Assembly: GCA_002449145.1 (NCBI GenBank)
Contig: DKCG01000025.1
Span: 1 to 21,100, forward strand
Direction: 5' to 3'
DNA length: 21,100 nt
DNA from: Christensenella sp. UBA6880
Lineage (GTDB): Bacteria; Bacillota; Clostridia; Christensenellales; CAG-917
The notes beneath the pieces were generated by a model, which did no database searches, was not told the DNA's origin, and saw only the letters and a program-made list of their open reading frames with translations. Shown one piece after another: positions 6,673 through 15,182 of the stretch. Position numbers and translations under genes: made by a program. How positions within the stretch are numbered: position 1 is the stretch's first letter; every line of letters starts with the position of its first letter.

Positions 6673-8247
6673 ATGAACGAAACGTATTCACAAAAACCGT
6701 CCTTTGCGGACAGAATAAAAAATCTATTCGGACAGATTGACTTGACCAAAGGGTCGATAATCAAAGTTATCGTCAAATTCACTTTGCCGATAATCGTGTC
6801 CTATCTTTTGCAACAACTTTACATACTCTCGGACGCGGCAATATGCGGACAGACTTTGAGCGCGGACGAAGTTGCGGGCGTCAACGACACTTCCCCTCTC
6901 GTGTTCATATTTATGCAGTTTGCGTTCGGCTGTACGGCAGGATTCTGCGTGGTGTTGTCAAGCAAACTCGGCTCCAACGACGAGGACGGCATGCGCAAAT
7001 CCTTTGCGACGCAGTTTATACTTTGCGGAATAATCACGGTGGTGTTGACTCTCGTTTCGGTGTTTTGCATAAAACCTATGCTTGCGTGGGTCAACGTCAC
7101 CGATCAAAATCCCGTCGTATTCGAGGCGGCGTACACCTACTGCCTCGTGATATTCCTCGGCATAATCGCACAACTCTTTTACAATTTCATAATCAGCATA
7201 TTGCGCAGTATCGGCGATTCGTTCACGCCATTGCTGTTCCTTCTCATATCAACGGTTATGAACATCGCCCTCGACTTGCTTTTCATCAAAGTGTTCAAAT
7301 GGGGCGTTGCGGGCGCGGCGGGCGCAACCATACTCACCCAAGTGCTTTGCACGATAGCGTGCTTCGTTTACACATTTGTTAAATACAAGTTTTTGCGCCT
7401 TAAAAAGCAAGATTTCAAGTTTGCGTGGAAAGATATTTGGGCGCACGTAAAACAAGGCATACCCCTCGGACTGCAGTTTTCCGTGCTGTCGATAGGTCTT
7501 ATCGTAATGCTTTCCGAAACCATCAAATTCGACCTTCTTCCCGACGGACTTATGGTCGTGGGCAACCCCGCTCAAAACGGCGTGGGCGCGGCGAATAAAC
7601 TCATAAACTTTGCAATGGCGCCGCTCTCTGCGCTCGGCACGGCAATGGTGAGTTTCAACGCTCAAAATCTCGGCGCAGGACTCACCGAAAGAGTGAAAAA
7701 AGGCACGAATCAAGCCATTTTGCTCGGTTTCGTCCTCACCGCCATATGCTCGGGAATCGGACTTTTGCTCACCATAAACGCCGCATATCAACATATCTTT
7801 TTGAGTGCGGACAAGATAAGCGAAAAATCCATATATTTCGGCAACACGTTCCTTTACGTCGACTTGTCGCTGTTCTTCATTTTGTCAATGCTTTTCGTAT
7901 TGCGCAACGCGGTGCAAGGCATAGGCAAATCGGGTTGGACGCTTGCAGCCGGCGCAGGCGAACTTATTGCGAGAGTGCTTATATGCACCTTCTTACCCGC
8001 CCTCGTAAACGGCGGAGCAACCAACGCGTATGCGTCCAACGGCGCGTATATCGCGCTCTGTTTCGGCGACCCGGGCGCGTGGGTATTTGCCGTAGCGGTG
8101 CTTCTCTACCCCTACATAAAACATATCGTCAAAAAGGACTACCGCTTTGCTCTTGGCGAATCCACCGCCACCAAAGAATACAAACTCGAATCATCCGCCG
8201 AGTGCGAATCCGAAAAGGACGGTGATTCTGTAAAATCGAAAAATTAA
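6673..8247 (+). CDS. MATE-family multidrug efflux transporter
   Basis: Polytopic inner-membrane antiporter of the MatE superfamily that exports drugs or metabolites using a Na+ or H+ gradient. The 524 residues contain two MatE repeats (about 25-190 and 260-430) with roughly twelve hydrophobic segments. Family-like stretches include 'IIVSYLLQQLYILSDAAICGQ' in helix 1, 'GAANKLINFAMAPLSALGTAMVSFNAQNLGA' in the second half and 'FVLRNAVQGIGKSG' near the end. The charged tail after ~490 is hydrophilic. The ATG at 6673 lacks a clear Shine-Dalgarno sequence (preceded by CACCTAACACAT), yet no better in-frame start exists. The gene stands alone behind its own promoter and ends at a strong terminator. 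The substrate cannot be read from sequence; it may be MepA-like. Confidence 0.9.
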   Translation: MNETYSQKPSFADRIKNLFGQIDLTKGSIIKVIVKFTLPIIVSYLLQQLYILSDAAICGQTLSADEVAGVNDTSPLVFIFMQFAFGCTAGFCVVLSSKLGSNDEDGMRKSFATQFILCGIITVVLTLVSVFCIKPMLAWVNVTDQNPVVFEAAYTYCLVIFLGIIAQLFYNFIISILRSIGDSFTPLLFLLISTVMNIALDLLFIKVFKWGVAGAAGATILTQVLCTIACFVYTFVKYKFLRLKKQDFKFAWKDIWAHVKQGIPLGLQFSVLSIGLIVMLSETIKFDLLPDGLMVVGNPAQNGVGAANKLINFAMAPLSALGTAMVSFNAQNLGAGLTERVKKGTNQAILLGFVLTAICSGIGLLLTINAAYQHIFLSADKISEKSIYFGNTFLYVDLSLFFILSMLFVLRNAVQGIGKSGWTLAAGAGELIARVLICTFLPALVNGGATNAYASNGAYIALCFGDPGAWVFAVAVLLYPYIKHIVKKDYRFALGESTATKEYKLESSAECESEKDGDSVKSKN

Positions 8248-8274
8248 TAAACGTTTTTTTGTAATGAATGACAC

Positions 8275-8301
8275 AAAAAGCAGGCTTTATGCCTGCTTTT
8301 T
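8275..8301. terminator. Bidirectional intrinsic terminator
   Basis: AAAAAGCAGGC (8275-8285) pairs perfectly with GCCTGCTTTTT (8291-8301) around a 5-nt loop TTTAT. It has T-runs on both strands and lies between the convergent MATE and aminopeptidase genes, so it can serve both. Confidence 0.92.
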
Positions 8302-8341
8302 GAATTGTTAAAAGTTTTGTTTTGTGATTTTCGGGTTAATT

Positions 8342-10099
8342 TCAGATTTCTCTCGTCGCTTTTTCGAGGAATTTCAAATCTTTGCCCGAAAGATACTTGC
8401 CTATGGTTTTGCGCACGGTCTTGTGATACGCGTTGAGCCACGCTTTTTCGCCCTCGTCGAGCAACTTTACGTCGATTGCGTCGATGTCGAAAGGCACGAG
8501 GGTTATCGTTTCAAAAGCGCAAAACGTGCCGTATTCCGTCTTTTCTTTTTCCACGCAAAGCACGAGATTTTCGTGTCTTATGCCGAATTTGCCTTCTTCG
8601 TAAAAACCGGGTTCGTCGGACGTAACCATACCGGGCAAAACGGCAAATTTAGGCGTGAACGCTCTCGGCGAGATATTTTGCGGTCCTTCGTGGACGTTGA
8701 GCAAATACCCTACGCCGTGACCCGTGCCGTGTTTGAAATCCATACCGAACCTGTACATCGGCTCTCTTGAAATCATATCGAGGCGCGCGCCCGTCGTGCC
8801 TTTGGGGAACACCGCCCTTGCAAGCGCGATATGCGATTTAAGCACGATTGTGAACGCCCTCTTTTCCTCGCTTGTGACTTTGCCCATTGCGAAAGTACGG
8901 GTGATGTCCGTAGTGCCGTAGCGATATTGTGCGCCGCTGTCCACCAAAAGCAATCCCTTGTTTTCAACTTTTTTGTCCGTTTCGGGCGTTGCGGAATAAT
9001 GCACGATTGCGCCGTTCGATGCGTATCCGCATATGGTGTCGAAACTCAAATCGAGGAAGTTTTTGCTCTCTTTTCTGAAACACTCGAGTTTGTCGGCAAG
9101 AGAAATCTCGCTCATTTCTTCCTTGCCCGCGCGCTCTTTGAGGTATCGCATAAATTTGAGCATTGCCACGCCGTCCTCGACGTGCGCTTTTTTCATATTC
9201 TTAATCTCGACCGAGTTCTTCACCGCCTTTCTCACGGTCGTGGGGAAAGATTCGGTTTCTTTTGCGTTCTTTATGCGAGAAAACAGCGCGTAGTTGGTCT
9301 TTTCTTTGTCAATAAGCACTTTACCATCGATTGCCGAAACTATGCCGTAAACGTCGCCGTAAGGCAGTATGCTTATATGATTTTCGTCAAGTATTTTCTT
9401 GCATTTTCCGTCGAGTTTTCTCTCGTTGATAAACAGCGTCGCACCATCTGCGGACACGATTGCGTATGCGTAGTTGACGGGATTGTAACGGATGTCGCTT
9501 CCGCGCATATTGAACAGCCACGCGATGTCGTCAAGAGAAGATACGAGCGCATATTCGCAACCTTGTTTTTCGAGGTCTTTTTGCAAGTTTTCAATCTTGC
9601 TTTCTATGCTCTCGCCTGCCGCGTTGCTCGGCAAAAACCAAGCCTTCGTCGGCTCGATTTCGGGGCGATTTTGCCAAATACGGTCGATAATTTCGCCCGA
9701 GTCCACAAGTTCGACGCCCTTAACGTTTTTGTTCAACGCCTCGACGAATTCGACGGTTGCGGTCGTAAAATCGAACGCGATTTTGGGTGCGTCCGAAAGT
9801 TTTTTCACAAACTCGAAAATTGACGGCACGCCTTCTTCGCCCGCTTTCATAAGCACGGTATCGGTTGCTTTGAGTTGCTCTGCCGCTTGAATGAAGTATC
9901 TTCCGTCCGTCCACAGATACGCGTTGTCTTTCGTCACTACCAGCGTACCCGCGCTGCCCGTAAAACCGCACAAAAACGCACGCGTTTTGAAGTGGTCCAC
10001 AACGTATTCGCTGCCGTGATCGTCGCTCGTAAAAACGACGTACGCGTCAATTCCGTTTTGTCCTACGAACTCTTGCAATTTTTTAATATCCTGTTTCAT
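8342..10099 (-). CDS. pepP: Xaa-Pro aminopeptidase (M24B, aminopeptidase P), three-domain form
   Basis: Cytosolic metallopeptidase that removes an N-terminal residue preceding proline. Two creatinase-like N-terminal domains (~1-140 and ~150-310) precede the pita-bread M24 catalytic domain. All five expected metal ligands can be placed: Asp387 in LLVDSGAQY, Asp398 in GTTDITRTF (11 apart, as in the family), His461 in HGTGHGVG, Glu496 in SDEPGFYE and Glu510 in GIRHENLV. The length of 585 matches the eukaryotic-type long aminopeptidase P also found in Clostridia and Bacteroidetes, rather than the ~440-residue E. coli form. The ATG at 10099 follows AGGCGGATT. The gene is monocistronic, with a good upstream promoter and a shared terminator downstream. 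Confidence 0.94.
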   Translation of the reverse strand: MKQDIKKLQEFVGQNGIDAYVVFTSDDHGSEYVVDHFKTRAFLCGFTGSAGTLVVTKDNAYLWTDGRYFIQAAEQLKATDTVLMKAGEEGVPSIFEFVKKLSDAPKIAFDFTTATVEFVEALNKNVKGVELVDSGEIIDRIWQNRPEIEPTKAWFLPSNAAGESIESKIENLQKDLEKQGCEYALVSSLDDIAWLFNMRGSDIRYNPVNYAYAIVSADGATLFINERKLDGKCKKILDENHISILPYGDVYGIVSAIDGKVLIDKEKTNYALFSRIKNAKETESFPTTVRKAVKNSVEIKNMKKAHVEDGVAMLKFMRYLKERAGKEEMSEISLADKLECFRKESKNFLDLSFDTICGYASNGAIVHYSATPETDKKVENKGLLLVDSGAQYRYGTTDITRTFAMGKVTSEEKRAFTIVLKSHIALARAVFPKGTTGARLDMISREPMYRFGMDFKHGTGHGVGYLLNVHEGPQNISPRAFTPKFAVLPGMVTSDEPGFYEEGKFGIRHENLVLCVEKEKTEYGTFCAFETITLVPFDIDAIDVKLLDEGEKAWLNAYHKTVRKTIGKYLSGKDLKFLEKATREI

Positions 10100-10132
10100 A
10101 ATCCGCCTAAAAAGAATTTTATTTTTTTATGT

Positions 10133-10161
10133 ATTATATCACTAAGGAATTTATAAGGCAA
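10133..10161 (-). promoter_or_regulatory. Promoter of the aminopeptidase P gene
   Basis: Minus-strand TTGCCT (10156-10161), 17-bp spacer and TATAAT (10133-10138). A TG one base upstream of the -10 makes it an extended -10 promoter (TGATATAAT). It sits 34 bp from the start codon. A 7-bp hairpin TTTGCGC-ATA-GCGCAAA (10170-10186) lies immediately upstream. Confidence 0.75.
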
Positions 10162-10437
10162 TATTTTATTTTGCGCATAGCGCAAATATAATGAATAATG
10201 ATTAATTAATAATTAATAATTGCGGGCGGGCTCTGCCCGCACCCGAAACGAAAACTTATTCGTAGCGTACTTATAAACGGAATGTGTCTATTCGAAGACG
10301 AGATGAAACCGCCGTCCGCGAACTCGCAGAGCGGACTTTTTAACGTTCACTTATTCAAAGCGTTCTTATACTACTACTCTGCTCTTTCGAAGACGGAACA
10401 CGAGCCGCAAGGCGGCGACCCATTGCTCAAACGGCGT

Positions 10438-10532
10438 TGCGGTACAGTCAATCGCCCATCGTCATTCAGAGCGTAGCGTGGGAATCCCCTAAATAGAAAC
10501 GAAAACTTTTGGGGCGATTGTCAAAAACCGCA
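10438..10532. repeat. Imperfect inverted repeat inside repeat copy 1
   Basis: TGCGGTACAGTCAATCGCCC (10438-10457) is imperfectly complementary to 10511-10532 (GGGGCGATTGTC...ACCGCA). The two arms enclose the GTCATTC...GGGAATC core shared with the second copy. They may be the terminal repeats of a smaller unit or the arms of a large hairpin. Confidence 0.5.
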
Positions 10533-10689
10533 CTTGTTCTCGCAATCACTAACCGCGCAGAGAATTTGTGCTATCAGTTCAAACACGGATAAAATTTCAA
10601 ACCACAGTTTCGCCAAATTATCTGCTTGGTGGGTGCGCACTTTGTGTGCAAGCGGAAAAATTTAACGGCGGTAGGGCGCGACGCGTTAA

Positions 10690-10714
10690 ACAACACATTC
10701 GGTGAATGTGTTGT
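10690..10714. repeat. 11-bp perfect hairpin
   Basis: ACAACACATTC (10690-10700), loop GGT, then GAATGTGTTGT (10704-10714). There is no T-run after it on the plus strand and no poly-T on the minus strand, so it is not a standard terminator. It belongs to the repeat-rich intergenic region. Confidence 0.7.
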
Positions 10715-10824
10715 AGCCAAAGCGAACGAGGCGGATTGCCTTGCAAACGCCGAAGTCCAAACACGTGAGGAAGGGGGAAGCTTTAATTTTAGAGTACCCC
10801 CCCCTACACTCTATTTAGAGATAA

Positions 10825-11076
10825 AATAACGTCGCCAAGCAGATGAAGAACAAGAAAATTCTTAAATTAAGATTCGAACTCGAATAACAAAGAGCAAACA
10901 GACAAATAACAAAATTATTTTCTGCATTTTAACACCCAATAACCTCGCCAAGCAGATGAAGAACAAGAAAAAGCCATTTTGCAAATCCGCCCAGCGTACT
11001 GAATCGTACGTGACGGATAAGCAAAAGGGCTTTGCCGCAGTTATTCGCTGTTTGGCGACGTTATTCGAGTTCGAAT
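10825..11076. repeat. Cluster of direct and inverted copies of the exporter operon's 3' end
   Basis: A 34-bp sequence starting AATAACGTCGCCAAGCAG at 10825-10858 recurs at 10938-10971 with one mismatch. AATAACGTCGCCAAACAG is also present in inverted orientation at 11048-11065, overlapping the stop codon of the ABC exporter gene. The 17-bp ATTCGAACTCGAATAAC at 10872-10888 is an exact inverted copy of 11060-11076, the last codons of that gene, and similarity continues beyond it (AAACAG..AATAAC). The cluster therefore looks like partial, rearranged duplications of the gene's 3' end. No transposase is present. Confidence 0.7.
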
Positions 11077-13025
11077 GCGCCGGTGTACAACTGATAATAC
11101 CTACCCCTCTGCGCTATCAACTGCTCGTGATTGCCGCGCTCGATAATCTCGCCGTGTTCGAGAACGCAAATCATATCGGAATTGCGGACGGTGGACAGAC
11201 GGTGAGCGATGACAAAGACGGTGCGACCTTGCATAAGTTTGTCCATACCTTGCTCGATGAGTTTTTCGGTGCGGGTGTCGATGGAACTGGTCGCTTCGTC
11301 GAGAATGAGGACGGGCGGATTTGCGACAGCGGCGCGCGCGATTGCGAGAAGTTGGCGTTGACCTTGCGAGAGGTTTTCGCCGTCGCCGGTGAGCATAGTG
11401 TTGTAGCCCTCGGGCAAATGGCGAATGAAATAGTCGGCATTTGCGAGTTTTGCGGCGTTTTCGACTTCCTCGTCGGTGGCGTCGGGTTTGCCGAAGCGAA
11501 TGTTGTCGGCGACCGTACCCGTAAAGAGGTGCGTGTCTTGAAGCACCATAGCCATGGAATGACGCAAATCGTCTTTCTTTATCTTTGTGATGTTGATATT
11601 GTCGTATCTGATTTTGCCCTCGTCGATGTCGTAGAAGCGGTTGATGAGGTTGGTTATCGTGGTCTTGCCCGCGCCGGTAGAGCCGACGAGCGCGACTTTC
11701 TGACCGGGCAACGCTTCCATAGTGATGTGTTTGAGCACGATTTTTTCGGGAACGTAGCCGAACGATACGTCTTCGAACTCGACTTCGCCCCTCCACTTAA
11801 CGTAAGTGGTGGTATTGTCGGCTTTATGATAGTGTTTCCACGCCCATTCGCCCGTGTACTCGTCCGTCTCGACGATATTGCCGTTTTCATCCTCTTTTGC
11901 GTTGACGAGAGTGACATAACCGTTGTCAGTTTCGGGTTGCTGGTCGATGAGTTCGAATATACGTTCCGCACCGGCAAGAGCCATAAGGATGCCGTTCATT
12001 TGTTGCGCTATCTGTGAAAGCGGATTGCTGAACTGGCGCGAAAATTGCATAAAGGACACCAGACCGCCCCACGTCATGCCGCCGAATCCGCTTATTGCCA
12101 TAATCGTGCCGACGATTGCGGTTGCGGCATATGAAACGTATGACAGATTGCCCATAATCGGGAACAAAATATTCGCATATTTGTTCGCTTTGTTCGAGTG
12201 ATAGAACAAATCCTCGTTGAACTTGTCGAAGTCGATTTTCTCTTCTTTCTCGTGGCAGAAGACTTTGACGACCTTAAGACCGTCGATGTGTTCCTCGATA
12301 AAGCCGTTGATTGCGCCCGTCTGGCGTTGTTGACCGACGAAGTGCTTTCCGCTCTTGCCTGCGATAAACTTCATTATGAACAGCATAATGACGAGCATAC
12401 CCACCGAGCAAAGCGTGAGCAAAGGCGAAACGAGCATCATCGCAACGAACATACCCAAGACGGTGAGCAAGTTGCTGATGAGGTTGGGAATACCGTTGGA
12501 GAGCAACTCTCTTAAAGTGTCGGTATCGTTGGTGTAAAGGCTCATTATGTCGCCGTGCGTGTGCGTATCGAAGTATCTGACGGGCAATTTTTCCATCTTG
12601 ACAAACATCTCGTCGCGCACGTTCTGAAGGGTTTGAGTGGTGACTTTGACGAGGATGTAGTTGTAAAGATAATGAAGTCCCGCGCCGACTACGTACATAG
12701 CCGCCATAACGCCGATTATGCCGCCGAAGTTTTGAATGGTGACTTCCGCCGCCCTTTTTATAATCTCTTCGTTTGCGGTGACGTACGCGCCGTGCGAGTA
12801 CGCAAGCGGCAAAATGTAGTTGTTGACGACCACCGAGCCGAGCATAAACGTACCTGCGATATTGCAAAGCACGTTTGCAATCATACAAATAAGCGCGCCG
12901 ATAAGTTGACCTCTGAACGGTTTCCAATAGCCGAGAATACGTTTGAAGGTCTGCATCGGGTTTTTCGCCCTGAACTTGTTTTGTTGAGGCGCGGCATTGA
13001 CGCTTTGTTTTTTATTCTTACGCAT
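11061..13025 (-). CDS. Heterodimeric ABC exporter subunit, canonical NBD (BmrD/TM288-like)
   Basis: Half-transporter with an N-terminal six-helix ABC exporter domain (~40-370) and a C-terminal ATPase. Motifs: Walker A GSTGAGKTT (~448-456), signature LSQGQRQLL (~552), Walker B VLILDEATSS with the catalytic Glu, and switch His in IAHRLST (~606). The 654 residues include a ~50-residue linker before the NBD (VTLVNAKEDENGNIVETDE...), which I recognise from Clostridial members of this type. The LSQGQ signature, instead of LSGGQ, is what is expected on the subunit that faces the partner's degenerate site. The ATG at 13025 overlaps the partner's stop by 8 nt and follows GAGGAGGTGAG. The substrate is unknown; related pumps export drugs, lipids or peptides. 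Confidence 0.92.
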   Translation of the reverse strand: MRKNKKQSVNAAPQQNKFRAKNPMQTFKRILGYWKPFRGQLIGALICMIANVLCNIAGTFMLGSVVVNNYILPLAYSHGAYVTANEEIIKRAAEVTIQNFGGIIGVMAAMYVVGAGLHYLYNYILVKVTTQTLQNVRDEMFVKMEKLPVRYFDTHTHGDIMSLYTNDTDTLRELLSNGIPNLISNLLTVLGMFVAMMLVSPLLTLCSVGMLVIMLFIMKFIAGKSGKHFVGQQRQTGAINGFIEEHIDGLKVVKVFCHEKEEKIDFDKFNEDLFYHSNKANKYANILFPIMGNLSYVSYAATAIVGTIMAISGFGGMTWGGLVSFMQFSRQFSNPLSQIAQQMNGILMALAGAERIFELIDQQPETDNGYVTLVNAKEDENGNIVETDEYTGEWAWKHYHKADNTTTYVKWRGEVEFEDVSFGYVPEKIVLKHITMEALPGQKVALVGSTGAGKTTITNLINRFYDIDEGKIRYDNINITKIKKDDLRHSMAMVLQDTHLFTGTVADNIRFGKPDATDEEVENAAKLANADYFIRHLPEGYNTMLTGDGENLSQGQRQLLAIARAAVANPPVLILDEATSSIDTRTEKLIEQGMDKLMQGRTVFVIAHRLSTVRNSDMICVLEHGEIIERGNHEQLIAQRGRYYQLYTGAFELE

Positions 13026-14871
13026 TGACGCTCACCTCCTCGTCGCTTCCTTTCTTTTGAGAATTGTATACGTCCTGATAGATTTCGTTGGTTGCGAGCA
13101 ATTCCTCATGCGAGCCGATTGCGTCTATCTTGCCGTCGTTCATAACGATGATTCTGTCCGCGCTTTCGACGGAAGAAAGACGTTGAGCGATGATAAGCAC
13201 GGTCGTATCGCCGAACTCTTTTTTAAGTCCTGCTCTGATTGCCGCATCGGTTGCGGTATCGACGGCGGACGTCGAGTCGTCCATAATCATAATTTTCGGA
13301 CGCTTCAATAACGCGCGGGCAATGCAAAGACGTTGCTTTTGACCGCCCGACACGTTGACGCCGCCCTGTCCGAGTTCGGTGTCGTAGCCGTTTGGGAAAG
13401 ACATAATGAAGTCGTGCGCTTGCGCCGCTTTTGCCGCGTGTACGATTTCTTCGTCGGTGGCGTTTTTGTTGCCCCACATAAGATTCTGCTTGATAGTGCC
13501 GCTGAAAAGCACGTTCTTTTGAAGCACCATAGCGACGGAATCTCTGAGTTTTTCGAGTTTGTAGTCCTTGACGTTGACGCCGCCCACCTTGACTTCGCCG
13601 TCAAGCACGTCGTAGAGTCTTGGAATCAACTGCACGAGAGTGGATTTAGCCGAGCCCGTGCCGCCGATAATGCCAATCGTTTCGCCGCTCTTGATATGCA
13701 AATCGATGTTTTCGAGGTTGAGAACGTCGTGGGATTTCGAGTAGGAAAAGTCAACGTCGTCGAAGTCGATACTGCCGTCTTTGACTTCTATGTCCTGAGC
13801 GTTTTTGCCGTCCTCGATGTCGATTTTCTCGTCGAAAATCTCAACGATACGGTCGAGCGAAGCGCGCGACATAACGATGTTCATAAAGCCCATCGCAACC
13901 ATAATGAGAGACATAAGGATTTGCATTATGTAACTCAAAAACGCAGTAAAGTCGCCAAGTTGCATCTTGCCGACGATGATCTCGTTGCCGCCGAACCACG
14001 CAACGCAAATAATGCACGCGTAAATGACGATTTGCATAAACGGAAATGCGATGACTATGATTTTTTCTGCCGAAAATTGAAGTTTTTGAACGGCGGAACT
14101 CACCTTTTTGAACTTGTCGATTTCGCTGTCCTCTCTCACGAACGCCTTGACCGTGCGGATGCCGATGAGGTTTTCCTGCGTGGACTCGTTCATACTGTCG
14201 TACTTTCTGAGCATTTTCTCGAATCGCGGGAAAACGATTCTCGTGCCGACGACGAGCGCGACAATCAAAACGGGTATCGCCGCCGCGAAAATAAGCGACA
14301 AATCGGGGCTTATCGAGATTGACATCAACATTGCGAGAATCAACATTATGGGCGAACGAACGAGCATACGAATGATGATTTGAAACGCCATTTGAATGTT
14401 GGTAACGTCCGTCGTGAGCCTTGTGACAAGGCTTGCGGTGTTGAATCTGTCAAGGTTTGCAAACGAAAAATTCTCAATCTTATAGAACATCTTTTTGCGC
14501 AAATTCTTTGCAAAACCGGTGGACGCTTTTGCGGCGAGTTGACCGGACATCGTGCCGAAAAACAGCGATACGAGAGCCATCGCAACCATCATCGCGCCGC
14601 AAGTGACGATAAACCAAATGCGGTTGTCCATCGTAAAGAGTGCAAAACCTTTCTTTCCGAGTTGAAGCGTAAATGTAAACGAGGTTGCGTTTTCAACCAT
14701 ACCGACGTTTACGATTTGCGCCATAATTAGCGGAATGAGAATTTCAAACAACACTTCGAGCGCGATCAAAACCGACGTGAAAATCGCAGGCACTTTGTAC
14801 TCGCCCACGCAACTCGCCATTTTTTTCAATCCGCCCTTAGATCTGGGTGCTTTTTTATTGTCTTCTAACAT
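13018..14871 (-). CDS. Heterodimeric ABC exporter subunit, degenerate NBD (BmrC/TM287-like)
   Basis: First gene of the exporter operon: six-helix exporter domain (~30-330) and C-terminal NBD. Its own ATP site is degenerate. Walker A reads GGTGSAKST (Ala where Gly is usual), Walker B reads IMIMDDSTS (Asp in place of the catalytic Glu), and the switch residue is Gln in IAQRLSS rather than His. The signature VSGGQ is normal. This matches the asymmetry known for TM287/288, BmrCD and LmrCD, where one site binds ATP without efficient hydrolysis, so it pairs with the following gene. I chose ATG 14871 (617 residues), preceded by AAGGTGATT. A GTG at 14877 lies inside that ribosome binding site and would add two residues. 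A TetR-type regulator is divergent upstream. Confidence 0.92.
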   Translation of the reverse strand: MLEDNKKAPRSKGGLKKMASCVGEYKVPAIFTSVLIALEVLFEILIPLIMAQIVNVGMVENATSFTFTLQLGKKGFALFTMDNRIWFIVTCGAMMVAMALVSLFFGTMSGQLAAKASTGFAKNLRKKMFYKIENFSFANLDRFNTASLVTRLTTDVTNIQMAFQIIIRMLVRSPIMLILAMLMSISISPDLSLIFAAAIPVLIVALVVGTRIVFPRFEKMLRKYDSMNESTQENLIGIRTVKAFVREDSEIDKFKKVSSAVQKLQFSAEKIIVIAFPFMQIVIYACIICVAWFGGNEIIVGKMQLGDFTAFLSYIMQILMSLIMVAMGFMNIVMSRASLDRIVEIFDEKIDIEDGKNAQDIEVKDGSIDFDDVDFSYSKSHDVLNLENIDLHIKSGETIGIIGGTGSAKSTLVQLIPRLYDVLDGEVKVGGVNVKDYKLEKLRDSVAMVLQKNVLFSGTIKQNLMWGNKNATDEEIVHAAKAAQAHDFIMSFPNGYDTELGQGGVNVSGGQKQRLCIARALLKRPKIMIMDDSTSAVDTATDAAIRAGLKKEFGDTTVLIIAQRLSSVESADRIIVMNDGKIDAIGSHEELLATNEIYQDVYNSQKKGSDEEVSVNA

Positions 14872-14897
14872 AATCACCTTAATGTCGCCGGGTGCGA

Positions 14898-14934
14898 CGA
14901 TGAAAAATTCGCAAAAGCGGAAACGTTTTCATCG
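14898..14934 (-). promoter_or_regulatory. Leader hairpin of the ABC exporter operon
   Basis: CGATGAAAA (14898-14906) pairs with TTTTCATCG (14926-14934). An inner CGC-AAAA-GCG stem lies inside the loop. It lies in the predicted 5' leader, 18 nt before the ribosome binding site of the first exporter gene. It could influence translation or message stability; no attenuator peptide or terminator T-run is visible. Confidence 0.45.
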
Positions 14935-14959
14935 ACCTTAAATTTGTCGGTCAATATTC

Positions 14960-14988
14960 TATTTACAATTTATTAAAAAAAATGTCAA
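14960..14988 (-). promoter_or_regulatory. Putative promoter of the ABC exporter operon
   Basis: Minus-strand TTGACA (14983-14988) followed after 17 bp by TAAATA (14960-14965), which keeps only part of the -10 consensus. It lies about 90 bp before the start codon in a very AT-rich region. The 14872-15253 gap contains no gene, only promoters, the hairpin and the palindrome described separately. Confidence 0.5.
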
Positions 14989-15182
14989 CGAATTATTAAA
15001 AATAAATAAAAATATTAAATATATTTTAATAATATTCCATATATATGTCCCGAAAATTTGACCCCATATGCACTTTTGTTTTATCGCAGTTATAAAACAG
15101 ATTTTGTCGCTTATTTTGCGCAGTTTTGCCTCGATTCAAAGTTATTAGAGGCTGTTTTTATATTTATTAAACGAGAGCACGT

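Larger units (their letters stand above)
10200..10824. repeat. MITE/REP-like intergenic repeat, copy 1
   Basis: No convincing gene lies in the ~960 bp between the aminopeptidase and the ABC exporter. The left part shares a 21-bp AT-rich block ending in GCGG (10205-10225) exactly with 16908-16928. In both copies a GC-rich hairpin follows (here GCGGGC...GCCCGC, 10222-10240). Further shared pieces are CGTCATTC.GAGCG...GGGAATC (from 10460), an AGGAAGGGGGAAG block (10768-10780) followed by TTTAATT...AGTAC, and a run of eight C (10797-10804). Two small open frames inside it have no recognisable domains and cross the repeat features, so I do not call them. The element is longer and more divergent than copy 2, and its exact borders are uncertain. 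Confidence 0.65.

Noticed and set aside
6371..6691. 106-codon minus-strand frame upstream of xpt
   Set aside because: Runs antisense through the MATE promoter and leader and through the palindrome; Cys/Arg/Phe-rich with no domain.
8831..9823. 330-codon open frame opposite the aminopeptidase gene
   Set aside because: Antisense to a protein with all catalytic residues intact; no ribosome binding site or domain.
10282..10829. Two small plus-strand frames (10282-10476 and 10626-10829)
   Set aside because: They overlap the inverted repeats and sequences shared with the second repeat copy, and lack ribosome binding sites.
10825..10971. CRISPR-like repeat pair
   Set aside because: Only two copies of the 34-bp unit, no regular spacers and no cas genes; better explained by duplication.
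10956..12017. 353-codon plus-strand frame starting in the intergenic repeats
   Set aside because: Most of it is antisense to the exporter NBD; its first codons lie in the duplicated repeat cluster and no family is recognisable.
13333..14322. 329-codon open frame opposite the first exporter subunit
   Set aside because: Antisense shadow with low-complexity Asp/His/Val composition.
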